From the NCBI RefSeq assembly GCF_031954365.1, contig NZ_JAUSVZ010000001.1: a stretch of DNA of 64,000 bases, one strand, 5' to 3'. The DNA comes from Brevibacillus aydinogluensis. Its GTDB lineage: Bacteria > Bacillota > Bacilli > Brevibacillales > Brevibacillaceae. Positions 41,676 through 49,781 of this stretch are shown here, piece by piece. How positions within the stretch are numbered: position 1 is the stretch's first letter; the number at the start of each line of letters is the position of its first letter. The notes under the pieces were generated by a model. That model saw only the letters and a program-made list of their open reading frames with translations, was not told the DNA's origin and made no database searches. The translations under genes were made by a program, and so were the position numbers.

Positions 41676-42059
41676 TTGAAAGAGTGGCGCCGTTTGGTCA
41701 GCAGCTTTTCCTATGCCCTGCAAGGCATAGTCCAAACCGTGAAGACACAGCGAAACATGCAAATCCACGTCGCATTTGCCGTGCTGGCGCTGGCGGCGGC
41801 GTGGTGGCTGCGCATTCCTCGCGGCGATGTTTTGCTGGTCTTTTTTTCTATCGCGCTGGTGTGGGCGCTCGAGTTGGTCAATACCGCCCTGGAGGCAGCA
41901 GTCGATTTGTCCTCCCCCGAGTGGCACGCGAAGGCCAAAACGGCCAAGGACGCTTGTGCCGGTGCCGTCCTGGTGGCGGCTGTCCTGTCCGTCGTAATCG
42001 GCGTCGCTGTTTTCGGCCCACCGCTCTGGGGGAAACTCACGGTATGGCTGGCCGTGTAA
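41676..42059 (+). CDS. dgkA: diacylglycerol/undecaprenol kinase family protein
   Basis: Integral membrane kinase, 127 residues with three helices. In Gram-positive bacteria it phosphorylates undecaprenol rather than diacylglycerol. The family motif ALELVNTALEAAVDL and KAKTAKDACAGAVLV are clear, with the N-terminal amphipathic helix SFSYALQGIVQTVKTQRNMQ. Start is TTG 41676 after GAGGTAGG. It lies between ybeY and cdd as in Bacillus relatives. Confidence 0.93.
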   Translation: MKEWRRLVSSFSYALQGIVQTVKTQRNMQIHVAFAVLALAAAWWLRIPRGDVLLVFFSIALVWALELVNTALEAAVDLSSPEWHAKAKTAKDACAGAVLVAAVLSVVIGVAVFGPPLWGKLTVWLAV

Positions 42060-42174
42060 CAGGAGGACTGGCCTGGTGCGGCTCTGCGGCACCGCCTGCA
42101 GGCCGGCGGGTGCCTCGCGTTTGCTTTACCCACTACATATGTATTGAAATGTATTGATTGGCGAGGGAACGGTG

Positions 42175-42582
42175 ATGATGAACATGGATAAACAAGCCCT
42201 GCTGGAGCAAGCGAAAGAAGCGAGAAAGCTGGCGTATGTGCCGTATTCCAACTTTCCTGTGGGAGCGGCACTCTTGACCGACAGCGGCAAGGTGTATCTC
42301 GGCTGCAATATCGAGAACGCCTCCTTCCCGCTGTGCAACTGCGCGGAGCGGACCGCGCTGTTTAAGGCGTATTCCGAAGGGGATACCCGTTACAAGGCGA
42401 TCGCCGTGGTGGCTGACACGCCGAATCCGGTCTCTCCCTGCGGCGCGTGCCGGCAGGTGATGGCGGAGCTGTGCCCGCCCGACATGCCGGTCATCCTTGC
42501 CAACATGAACGGTGACGTGACAGAAACAACAGTATCCGCCCTGCTTCCCGGGGCGTTTGCCAAGGAGGATTTACGTGGATAA
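42175..42582 (+). CDS. cdd: cytidine deaminase
   Basis: Deaminates cytidine and deoxycytidine for pyrimidine salvage. 135 residues, the short homotetrameric form. Zinc-binding residues: the Cys in NCAERTALF and the two Cys in SPCGACRQV; substrate-binding SNFPVGAAL and GCNIENASFPL also clear. The start is one of three close ATG codons; 42175 is seven bases from GAGGG, so it is preferred. It overlaps era by eight bases. Confidence 0.95.
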   Translation: MMNMDKQALLEQAKEARKLAYVPYSNFPVGAALLTDSGKVYLGCNIENASFPLCNCAERTALFKAYSEGDTRYKAIAVVADTPNPVSPCGACRQVMAELCPPDMPVILANMNGDVTETTVSALLPGAFAKEDLRG

Positions 42583-43489
42583 TCGCACGAAAAAAGGTTT
42601 CAAATCCGGGTTTGTCTCCATTGTGGGCAGGCCCAACGTGGGGAAATCCACGCTGTTAAACCACATCGTCGGCCAGAAGATTGCGATCATGTCCAACAAA
42701 CCGCAGACGACGCGCAACAAGATTACCGCCGTCTACACGACAGAGCAGGGACAAGTCATCTTCCTGGACACGCCGGGGATTCACAAGCCCAAGTCCAAGC
42801 TGGGCGACTACATGGTCGCCGTCGCGGAAAACACGCTCAACGAAGTGGACCTGGTGCTGTTTGTCATCGACGCAACGGAAAAACGGGGGCCGGGTGACGA
42901 TTACATCATTGAGCGGCTCAAGCAGGTAAAAACTCCCGTCTTTCTGGTGATCAACAAAATTGACAAGGTTCACCCGGAGGAACTGCTGCCGATCATCGAC
43001 GAATACCGGAAGCTGTACGAGTTCAAACAGATCATCCCGATTTCCGCTCTGGAGGGGAACAACACCGGGCCGCTGATCCAGGCCATCTTTGACGAGATGG
43101 AAGAAGGGCCGATGTACTACCCGCCCGACCAGGTGACCGACCACCCCGAGCGCTTCATCGTGGCCGAATTGATCAGGGAAAAGGTGCTGCATCTGACCCG
43201 CGAAGAGGTGCCCCATTCGATCGCCGTGACGGTTGAAGAAATGAAGCGGGGCGAAAACGGAAAGACCCTGTACATCTACGCGGCCATTTACGTCGAGCGG
43301 GATTCGCAGAAAGGCATCCTGATCGGCGAGAGAGGGCAGATGCTCAAGGAAATCGGCCGCCGCGCCCGTCTGGACATCGAGCGGCTGATGGGGGACAAGG
43401 TGTTTCTGGAACTGTGGGTCAAGGTGAAAAAAGACTGGCGCAATCAGGAGCGAATGCTGCGCAATTTTGGTTTTTACGATGAAGAATAG
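42575..43489 (+). CDS. era: GTPase Era
   Basis: Essential GTPase for 30S subunit assembly that binds the 16S rRNA 3' end. 304 residues. G motifs: GRPNVGKSTL, the switch PQTTRNKI, DTPGIHKPKS and NKIDKV. The C-terminal KH domain contains GILIGERGQMLKEIGRRARLDIE. Start is GTG 42575, six bases after AAGGAGG inside the end of cdd, so the two genes are translationally coupled. Confidence 0.97.
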   Translation: MDNRTKKGFKSGFVSIVGRPNVGKSTLLNHIVGQKIAIMSNKPQTTRNKITAVYTTEQGQVIFLDTPGIHKPKSKLGDYMVAVAENTLNEVDLVLFVIDATEKRGPGDDYIIERLKQVKTPVFLVINKIDKVHPEELLPIIDEYRKLYEFKQIIPISALEGNNTGPLIQAIFDEMEEGPMYYPPDQVTDHPERFIVAELIREKVLHLTREEVPHSIAVTVEEMKRGENGKTLYIYAAIYVERDSQKGILIGERGQMLKEIGRRARLDIERLMGDKVFLELWVKVKKDWRNQERMLRNFGFYDEE

Positions 43490-43580
43490 CGGTGTCAATT
43501 TTTCCATGGCATAGAAAAACGGGCGCAGGTGAATCTAAGAAGGAAGTGGATTCAGCCGAAACAAGAAAGGATGATGCTTC

Positions 43581-43733
43581 ATGCTTCGTGACTTTTCTTG
43601 GAAATATTTCGCTTCGACCGGTGACATCCATGCTTACCTTCTCTACAGAGAACACCTTCAAACGACTGCCGACGAGGAGGACACGTTTGAATTCGCCCAA
43701 AAGGAGCCGGGTGAAACACACGCATGCTTGTAA
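43581..43733 (+). CDS. yqzL: YqzL family small protein
   Basis: A 50-residue protein between era and recO, the same place as yqzL in B. subtilis. It reads MLRDFSWKYFASTGDIHAYL, the family N-terminus (short peptide, FSWKxFxxTGxIxxYLL), with an acidic tail. AAGAAAGG lies ten bases upstream. It overlaps the recO start by ten bases. The function of the family is unknown. Confidence 0.85.
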   Translation: MLRDFSWKYFASTGDIHAYLLYREHLQTTADEEDTFEFAQKEPGETHACL

Positions 43734-44476
43734 AGTGGGAAGGCATTGTCATCCGCAGCGTGGACTATGGCGAGTCCAGCAAAGTGGTGACGTTGTTTAC
43801 GCGGGAGCACGGCAAAGTGGGCATCATGGCCCGCGGCGCGAAAAAGCCGAAAAGCCGCCTGGGGGCCGTCTCCCAACTGTTTACCCATGGATACTATCTG
43901 TGCAAGGCAGGGCCTGGAAGCGGCATGCCTGACCTGTCCCAGGGAGAGATCGTGGAGTCGTTTCGGGACTTGCGGCAAAACCTGGCTGCCACGGCTTATG
44001 CCGCGTACATAGCGGAGCTGTTGGACCGGTTGACGGATGAACGGGAAGCCAATCCTTTTTTGTTTCACATGGTATTGCTGCTGTTTCGATATCTGGATGA
44101 AGGCAGGGATGCGGAAATTCTCTGCCGGATCTTCGAGACAAAAATGCTGCGGGTGGCGGGCATTGCCCCGCACCTGTCGGGATGTGCCAGCTGCGGGGCG
44201 GAGCGGGAGCCATATGCGATCAGCGTGTCGCAGGGAGGACTCATCTGTCCCGTCTGCCTTCCGCAGGACCCGTATGCAATCGCCGTCACCCCGTCGGTCT
44301 GGAAGCTGCTTCGCCTGTTTCAGGTGTTTGATCTGGAGCGGCTGGGCGAGATTGAAGTGAAACCTGCGACGCGCAGCCAGCTCAAACACGTGCTGCGCAG
44401 CTTTTTGGACCAACATCTCGATTTGCGGCTGAAAAGTCGGGCGTTTCTGGATCAGATCGAAAACATCGGCTTGTAG
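43724..44476 (+). CDS. recO: DNA repair protein RecO
   Basis: Recombination mediator that works with RecR to load RecA on gapped DNA. 250 residues. N-terminal OB fold (VKWEGIVIRSVDYGESSKVV) and the GIMARGAKKPKSRLGAV block, a helical core, and a CxxC...CxxC zinc motif (CASCGAEREP and CPVCLPQ). ATG 43724 overlaps the yqzL stop. It is the last gene before the T-box promoter. Confidence 0.96.
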   Translation: MLVKWEGIVIRSVDYGESSKVVTLFTREHGKVGIMARGAKKPKSRLGAVSQLFTHGYYLCKAGPGSGMPDLSQGEIVESFRDLRQNLAATAYAAYIAELLDRLTDEREANPFLFHMVLLLFRYLDEGRDAEILCRIFETKMLRVAGIAPHLSGCASCGAEREPYAISVSQGGLICPVCLPQDPYAIAVTPSVWKLLRLFQVFDLERLGEIEVKPATRSQLKHVLRSFLDQHLDLRLKSRAFLDQIENIGL

Positions 44477-44503
44477 CCGGCCGGAATGTCATGTGGATCT
44501 GCA

Positions 44504-44532
44504 TTGACATCCGTTTTGCTTTTCGCTATGAT
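44504..44532 (+). promoter_or_regulatory. sigma-A promoter of glyQS
   Basis: Perfect TTGACA (44504-44509), 17 bases, TATGAT (44527-44532). Transcription begins near 44539, at the start of the T-box leader. Confidence 0.85.
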
Positions 44533-44538
44533 AAGTAC

Positions 44539-44800
44539 CAAATGTGATATCGACCGTTGCTGTGAAGGAAAGGAGTAGTCGACCGCTGGCTGATCGAGAA
44601 GGCGTCGCGTCTTCTCACGTAGCGAACCGGGGAGGGTGGAAGCCTGGTAGTCATGTCGATGAACGGCGTTCCGGAGCAAGGTGAACAGCAAAAGCGGACG
44701 ATGAGGCCGGTATGCCGATTCGTCAAGTAGGGTGGAACCGCGGGATAACCTCTCGTCCCTACACTGTGGAAGACACGGTGTAGGCGGCGGGAGGTTTTTT
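44539..44800 (+). promoter_or_regulatory. T-box riboswitch of glyQS
   Basis: The leader carries the T-box core AGGGTGGAACCGCGG (44729-44743), including the TGGA that pairs with uncharged tRNA acceptor end. A terminator hairpin follows: CCTACAC with GTGTAGG and CTC/GGGAGG, then six T at 44795-44800. Stem I includes AGTAG and the GGGTGGAAGCC-type elements; the likely specifier is the Gly codon GGC at 44665-44667. It senses uncharged tRNA-Gly and releases transcription into glyQ and glyS. Confidence 0.93.
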
Positions 44801-44959
44801 GCTGAATCAGGGGGGAGCGGCTTTTTTTAAGCTGCGGCCTGATTCGGCAGACCAGCGTCCTTTCCAACAGGGGCCATGGCACACGGGCGCTTTCACGCCT
44901 GATCGTGCTGTGCAGGCTTCGCTTGGAGTTTTTGTTACCTTCAGGAGGTGGAACGAACC

Positions 44960-45907
44960 ATGAAAAAGACCTTTCAAGACATCATCTTGACGCTGCAAAA
45001 CTTTTGGGCAAAACAAAATTGCTTGATTGTGCAGCCGTACGACGTGGAAAAAGGGGCCGGCACGCTCAACCCGATGACGTTTCTCCGCGCGATCGGGCCG
45101 GAGCCGTGGAATGTGGCTTACGTGGAGCCGTCCCGCCGGCCTGCCGACGGCCGTTACGGGGAAAACCCCAACCGCTTGTACCAGCACCATCAGTTCCAAG
45201 TGATCATGAAACCGTCGCCGGACAACATTCAGGACATCTACCTGGACAGTCTGCGCGAACTGGGCATTGAACCGCTGGAACACGACATCCGCTTTGTCGA
45301 GGACAACTGGGAGCACCCGGGGCTTGGCGCCTGGGGCCTGGGCTGGGAAGTGTGGCTGGACGGCATGGAAATCACCCAGTTCACCTATTTCCAACAGGTG
45401 GGCGGACTGGAATGCAAGCCGGTGGCGGTGGAGATCACCTACGGCTTGGAGCGCCTCGCGTCCTACATCCAGGAAAAGGAAAATGTCTTCGAGCTGGAGT
45501 GGGTCAACGGCTACACCTATGGCGACGTCTTCCTGCAGCCGGAGTACGAGCATTCCAAATACACGTTTGAGCTGTCCGACGTGGACATGCTGTTCAATCT
45601 GTACAACACCTACGAGGCGGAAGCAAAGCGCCTGATGAAAGAGCGGCTGGTGTTTCCGGCCTATGACTACGTGCTAAAGTGCTCCCACACGTTCAACCTG
45701 CTGGATGCGCGGGGGGCGATCAGCGTGACGGAGAGGACCGGCTACATCGCCCGCGTCCGCAACCTGTCCCGCGAAGTGGCTCACACCTATCTGGCAGAGC
45801 GCGAACGGCTCGGCTTCCCCTTGCTGAAAAAAGGACAATCGAGCGAGGAGGCGGCTGCGCACAACAGCGCGTCCAGCCGTGAGGAAGGAGTGAACGCAGA
45901 TGAGTAA
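44960..45907 (+). CDS. glyQ: glycyl-tRNA synthetase alpha subunit
   Basis: Catalytic subunit of the heterotetrameric bacterial GlyRS (class II aminoacyl-tRNA synthetase). 315 residues. Begins MKKTFQDIILTLQNFWAKQN and shows the Gly-enzyme blocks PEPWNVAYVEPSRRPADGRYG, RLYQHHQFQVI and YGLERLASYIQ. Start is ATG 44960, nine bases after AGGAGGTG; a GTG 12 bases earlier overlaps that site. It overlaps glyS by a few bases, so coupled. Confidence 0.97.
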   Translation: MKKTFQDIILTLQNFWAKQNCLIVQPYDVEKGAGTLNPMTFLRAIGPEPWNVAYVEPSRRPADGRYGENPNRLYQHHQFQVIMKPSPDNIQDIYLDSLRELGIEPLEHDIRFVEDNWEHPGLGAWGLGWEVWLDGMEITQFTYFQQVGGLECKPVAVEITYGLERLASYIQEKENVFELEWVNGYTYGDVFLQPEYEHSKYTFELSDVDMLFNLYNTYEAEAKRLMKERLVFPAYDYVLKCSHTFNLLDARGAISVTERTGYIARVRNLSREVAHTYLAERERLGFPLLKKGQSSEEAAAHNSASSREEGVNADE

Positions 45908-47972
45908 GCGCGACTTGTTGCTGGAGATCGGTACGGAAGAAATGCCGGCCCGCTTCGTCGCCGGAGCGGCCGCGCAGTTGAAGGAAAAGGTGGAAAAATG
46001 GCTGGCGGCGGAACGCCTTCCCTACGACGCGGTCTTTTCCTACGAGACACCGCGCCGCTTTGCCGTTCTGGTGAGCGGAGTGGCGGAGAAACAGCCGGAC
46101 CGCAACGACGAAGCGAAAGGACCGGCCCGCAAAATCGCCATGGACGAGTCCGGCAACTGGACCAAGGCGGCGCAGGGTTTTGCCCGCAGCAACGGCGTAG
46201 ACGTCGATCAGCTCTACTTCAAGGACGTGAACGGCGTCGAGTACGTGTTTGCCCGCAAGTCGGAAGCCGGGAAAGCAACCAAGGAACTGCTGCCCGCACT
46301 GGCTGATGTGATCGCCGGCATGACGTTCCCGAAAAACATGCGCTGGGGCGCGTATGAGCTGAAGTACGTGCGCCCGATCCGCTGGCTGGTGGCCCTCTTC
46401 GGTGAAGACGTGATCGAGATGGAGATCGCCGGTGTTAAATCGGGACGCGTGACGCGCGGCCACCGCTTCCTCGGCAGTCAGGACGTGGCGCTGACCCATC
46501 CGGGCGAGTACGCGGCCAAGCTGTCGGAACAGCACGTCATCGTCGACCCGGACGAACGGCGCCGTTCCATCCTTGAGCAGATTCACCGATTGGAGCGGGA
46601 AAACGGCTGGCGCGTGCCGATGGATGAAGGCCTGCTGGACGAAGTGGTTCATCTGGTCGAGTATCCGACGGCGCTGTACGGCACGTTTGACGAAGCATTT
46701 CTCTCCATTCCGCGCGAGGTGCTGGTCACCTCGATGCGCGAGCACCAGCGCTACTTCCCGGTAGAGGATGGGGCTGGCAACCTGCTCAACCACTTTATCA
46801 CAGTCCGCAACGGCGACAGCCGCGCGCTGGACAACGTGGCCAAAGGAAACGAAAAAGTGCTGCGCGCTCGCCTGTCCGACGCCCGCTTCTTCTATGAGGA
46901 GGATCAAAAGCTGTCGATCGACAGCTGCCTGAAGCGGCTGGAGACGATCGTCTTCCACGAAGAACTGGGGACGATCGGCGACAAGGTGCGCCGGATTCGC
47001 GATCTGGCAGGCCGTATCGCCGGTCAGCTGGAGCTGGGCAATGCGGAGGCCGCCCGCGTGGACCGCATCGCGGAGATTGCCAAGTTTGACCTGGTGACCA
47101 ACATGGTGGGCGAATTTCCCGAACTGCAGGGCATCATGGGCGAGGATTACGCCCGCAAGGCAGGTGAAAGCGACGAGGTGGCGCGAGGTGTCTTCGAACA
47201 CTACCTGCCCCGTTTTGCCGGCGACCAACTGCCGCAGTCTGCCGAAGGTGCAGCTGTCAGCATCGCGGACAAGCTGGACACGATCGTCGGCTGCTTCTCC
47301 ATCGGCATCGTCCCCACCGGCTCGCAGGACCCGTACGGACTGCGCCGGATGGCGGCGGGAATCGTGGCAATCCTGCTCGATCGCGGCTGGAATATGCCGC
47401 TGGACCGCTTGTGGGATGCCGCATTGGACATCTATGCCGCTCAGGGCGTAACCAAGCGCGGCCGGGATGAGGTGAAGAAAGACCTGGCTGATTTCTTCGC
47501 GCTGCGACTGAAAAATGCGCTGCAGGAAGACCAGATTCGTTACGATGTAATCGACGCCGTGCTGTCGGCGGACATCGCGCTGGTGCCGGACGTGCTGGCC
47601 AAAGCGAAAGCGCTGATGGCAGCGGTACAATCGGACGACTTCAAGCTGACCGTGGAACAGTTCAACCGGGCCGGCAATCTGGCACAAAAAGCGGAGGGGG
47701 ACGCGATCGACGAAGCCGTCTTCACCGAGGACGCAGAACGCACCCTGTACAAGGCGTATCTGTCCGTGCGTGAGCAGGTGACGGGCCTCGACGATCAGGC
47801 TCAGGTGCTGGCGACACTGTCCCAGCTGCGCGAGCCCATCCAATCGTTCTTCGACGCCGTCATGGTCATGGCTGACGATCAAGCCGTCCGCCGCAACCGA
47901 CTGGCGCTCCTGCTCAACATCTCCCGCCTGATTGGCGCATATGCCGATTTTTCCAAACTGGTTTTTGCCTGA
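45900..47972 (+). CDS. glyS: glycyl-tRNA synthetase beta subunit
   Basis: Large tRNA-binding subunit of GlyRS, 690 residues, normal size. It begins MSKRDLLLEIGTEEMPARFV, contains the central HD-like region (RFYEEDQKLSID-type text, DPYGLRRMAAGIVAILLDR) and ends in a DALR-type anticodon-binding domain (FFDAVMVMADDQAVRRNRLALL). AAGGAGTG precedes the ATG inside glyQ. Control is by the T-box upstream. Confidence 0.97.
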   Translation: MSKRDLLLEIGTEEMPARFVAGAAAQLKEKVEKWLAAERLPYDAVFSYETPRRFAVLVSGVAEKQPDRNDEAKGPARKIAMDESGNWTKAAQGFARSNGVDVDQLYFKDVNGVEYVFARKSEAGKATKELLPALADVIAGMTFPKNMRWGAYELKYVRPIRWLVALFGEDVIEMEIAGVKSGRVTRGHRFLGSQDVALTHPGEYAAKLSEQHVIVDPDERRRSILEQIHRLERENGWRVPMDEGLLDEVVHLVEYPTALYGTFDEAFLSIPREVLVTSMREHQRYFPVEDGAGNLLNHFITVRNGDSRALDNVAKGNEKVLRARLSDARFFYEEDQKLSIDSCLKRLETIVFHEELGTIGDKVRRIRDLAGRIAGQLELGNAEAARVDRIAEIAKFDLVTNMVGEFPELQGIMGEDYARKAGESDEVARGVFEHYLPRFAGDQLPQSAEGAAVSIADKLDTIVGCFSIGIVPTGSQDPYGLRRMAAGIVAILLDRGWNMPLDRLWDAALDIYAAQGVTKRGRDEVKKDLADFFALRLKNALQEDQIRYDVIDAVLSADIALVPDVLAKAKALMAAVQSDDFKLTVEQFNRAGNLAQKAEGDAIDEAVFTEDAERTLYKAYLSVREQVTGLDDQAQVLATLSQLREPIQSFFDAVMVMADDQAVRRNRLALLLNISRLIGAYADFSKLVFA

Positions 47973-47986
47973 TGACTGGCTGCACA

Positions 47987-48020
47987 CGCCTCCGCCTGCC
48001 CGGCGGGGGCGAGCTTTTTT
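47987..48020 (+). terminator. intrinsic terminator of glyQS
   Basis: CGCCTCCGCC (47987-47996) pairs with GGCGGGGGCG (48002-48011) with one G-U pair, then AGC and six T. Confidence 0.75.
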
Positions 48021-48092
48021 CCCGCGGAAAGAAGGAAAATCTGTGCGAATAGAGTAATACTAGGGATAGGTACCAGACATGAACCGGGGGGA

Positions 48093-48740
48093 TTGGTCAT
48101 CGAGCTTACCAAACGCCAAGAGCAGATCTTACAGATCGTTAAGGATGAAGGACCGATTACCGGCGAACAGATCGCAGAGCGGCTCAACCTGACCAGGGCC
48201 ACGCTGCGTCCCGACCTGTCAATCCTTACGATGTCCGGTTATTTAGAAGCCAGACCTCGTGTCGGTTATTTTTATGCAGGCAGACCTGCCGGCTCGGTCA
48301 TAAGTGAACGGCTTCACAAGCTTCTCGTCAATGACTACAAGGCGATGCCCATCGTTGTTTCCGAATCGGCTTCCGCCTACGACGCGATCGTCACACTGTT
48401 TCTGGAAGACGTAGGCACGCTGTTCGTCGTCAACCAGAAAGGCTATCTGGCTGGTGTTCTCTCCCGCAAGGACCTGCTGCGCGCTTCGCTCGGCAACAAA
48501 TCGCTGGAAGACGTGCCGGTCGGGATCATCATGACCCGCATGCCGAACATTGTTACCTGTCAGCCGGAGGACACCCTGTATTCGGCCGCCAAAAAGTTGA
48601 TCGACTTTCAGATCGACTCGCTGCCCGTTGTCCGTCCCGCCGAGGGAGAGGACAGCCGAAATTACGAGCTGGTGGGCAGGGTGACGAAGACGACGATCGC
48701 CAAGGCGTTTGTGGAATTGGGCAGCGAATCGAAAGTCTAG
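48093..48740 (+). CDS. ccpN: CcpN-type repressor of gluconeogenic genes (HTH + CBS pair)
   Basis: Transcription repressor of gapB and pckA in B. subtilis. 215 residues. N-terminal winged helix (KRQEQILQIVKDEGPITGEQ, then RATLRPDLSILTMSGYLEAR) and two CBS domains (about 75-200) that sense small ligands. No ATG or GTG fits the start: TTG 48093 sits right beside the purine-rich GGGGGGA, and a rare ATC-type codon just after could be used instead. So the first residues are uncertain. The next gene is its usual partner, ppsR-like. Confidence 0.92.
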   Translation: MVIELTKRQEQILQIVKDEGPITGEQIAERLNLTRATLRPDLSILTMSGYLEARPRVGYFYAGRPAGSVISERLHKLLVNDYKAMPIVVSESASAYDAIVTLFLEDVGTLFVVNQKGYLAGVLSRKDLLRASLGNKSLEDVPVGIIMTRMPNIVTCQPEDTLYSAAKKLIDFQIDSLPVVRPAEGEDSRNYELVGRVTKTTIAKAFVELGSESKV

Positions 48741-48757
48741 GAGGAGAAGCGATACAC

Positions 48758-49588
48758 ATGGTTCAACAAGCACAGCTCATCTATGTCGTCTCTGATTCCA
48801 TAGGCGAAACCGCCGAGCTGGTCGTCCGTGCAGCGGCCAGCCAGTTCGACCGTTTCGCGATCGACGTGTACAAGTACCCCTATATAGAAGACAAGGAATC
48901 CATCGACGAAATCATCGCTTCGGCCAAGGAATCGAAAGCGATGATCGTTTTTACGTTGGTGGTGCCCGAACTGAAGGCGTACATTTTGGAACAGGCCGCC
49001 TTGCACGCCATTCCTATCGTCGATGTAATGGGGCCGCTGATGAACTCCCTGCAGGTGATGCTCAACGAGCCGCCGATTGGCAAACCGGGTCTGGTTCGCC
49101 GCCTGGACGAGGAGTATTTTCGCAAGGTGGACGCCATTGAGTTTGCCGTCAAGTACGACGACGGCCGTGACCCGCGCGGACTTTTGCGCGCTGACGTGGT
49201 GCTGATCGGCGTTTCCCGCACGTCGAAGACGCCGCTCTCGATGTACCTGGCCAACAAACGGCTGAAGGTGGCCAACGTACCGCTCGTGCCGGAAGTAGAA
49301 CCGCCGGAGGAACTGTTCCAACTCCCGCCGGAGCGCTGTGTCGGGCTGACGATCAACCCCGAGCAGCTGAACAGCATCCGCACCGAGCGCCTGAAGGCCT
49401 TGGGCCTGACCGCACAGGCCAACTACGCCAATCTGGAACGGATCAACGAAGAACTGGCGTATTCGCAGCGGATCATGAAGCGGATTGGCTGCCCGGTGAT
49501 TGACGTCTCCAACAAGGCTGTGGAGGAGACGGCCAACATCATCCTGGAAATCATTCGCAAAAACAAGCTGCGTGGTGAAAAGAAGTAG
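48758..49588 (+). CDS. yqfL: pyruvate, phosphate dikinase regulatory protein family (YqfL)
   Basis: Bifunctional kinase/pyrophosphorylase (DUF299) that regulates pyruvate-phosphate dikinase or PEP synthase by threonyl phosphorylation; in B. subtilis YqfL modulates CcpN action. 276 residues. It starts VQQAQLIYVVSDSIGETAEL and carries the P-loop-like GVSRTSKTPLSMYLA near residue 153. AGGAGGAG precedes the ATG. It is 17 bases after ccpN, same operon. Confidence 0.95.
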   Translation: MVQQAQLIYVVSDSIGETAELVVRAAASQFDRFAIDVYKYPYIEDKESIDEIIASAKESKAMIVFTLVVPELKAYILEQAALHAIPIVDVMGPLMNSLQVMLNEPPIGKPGLVRRLDEEYFRKVDAIEFAVKYDDGRDPRGLLRADVVLIGVSRTSKTPLSMYLANKRLKVANVPLVPEVEPPEELFQLPPERCVGLTINPEQLNSIRTERLKALGLTAQANYANLERINEELAYSQRIMKRIGCPVIDVSNKAVEETANIILEIIRKNKLRGEKK

Positions 49589-49644
49589 AAGAAAAAAAGG
49601 GTTTTGGCGTTTCTTGTAGAAGAATAGATAGCCGTCCTTCCTTT

Positions 49645-49672
49645 TTGAATGCGGCTGCGCGGCGTTTATTGT
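49645..49672 (+). promoter_or_regulatory. possible sigma-A promoter of dnaG-sigA
   Basis: TTGAAT (49645-49650), 16 bases, TATTGT (49667-49672), about 110 bases upstream of dnaG. The rest of the 193-base gap shows no better candidate. Confidence 0.4.
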
Positions 49673-49781
49673 CTGCGGAAATGTGGAAAAGTAGAAAAGA
49701 GTGCATTTCCCAGCAGGAAAATGACGAATTTTGACGAACTAAATATCCTCATTGTGCGATTCTCTAAAAAGGTGGAAAGAC

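Noticed and set aside
43492..43932. Forward frame overlapping yqzL and recO
   Set aside because: Different frame from both family matches; no motif.
45720..47987. Very long reverse frame across glyS
   Set aside because: Antisense shadow of glyS; composition is that of a reversed high-GC gene, with no start site or motifs.
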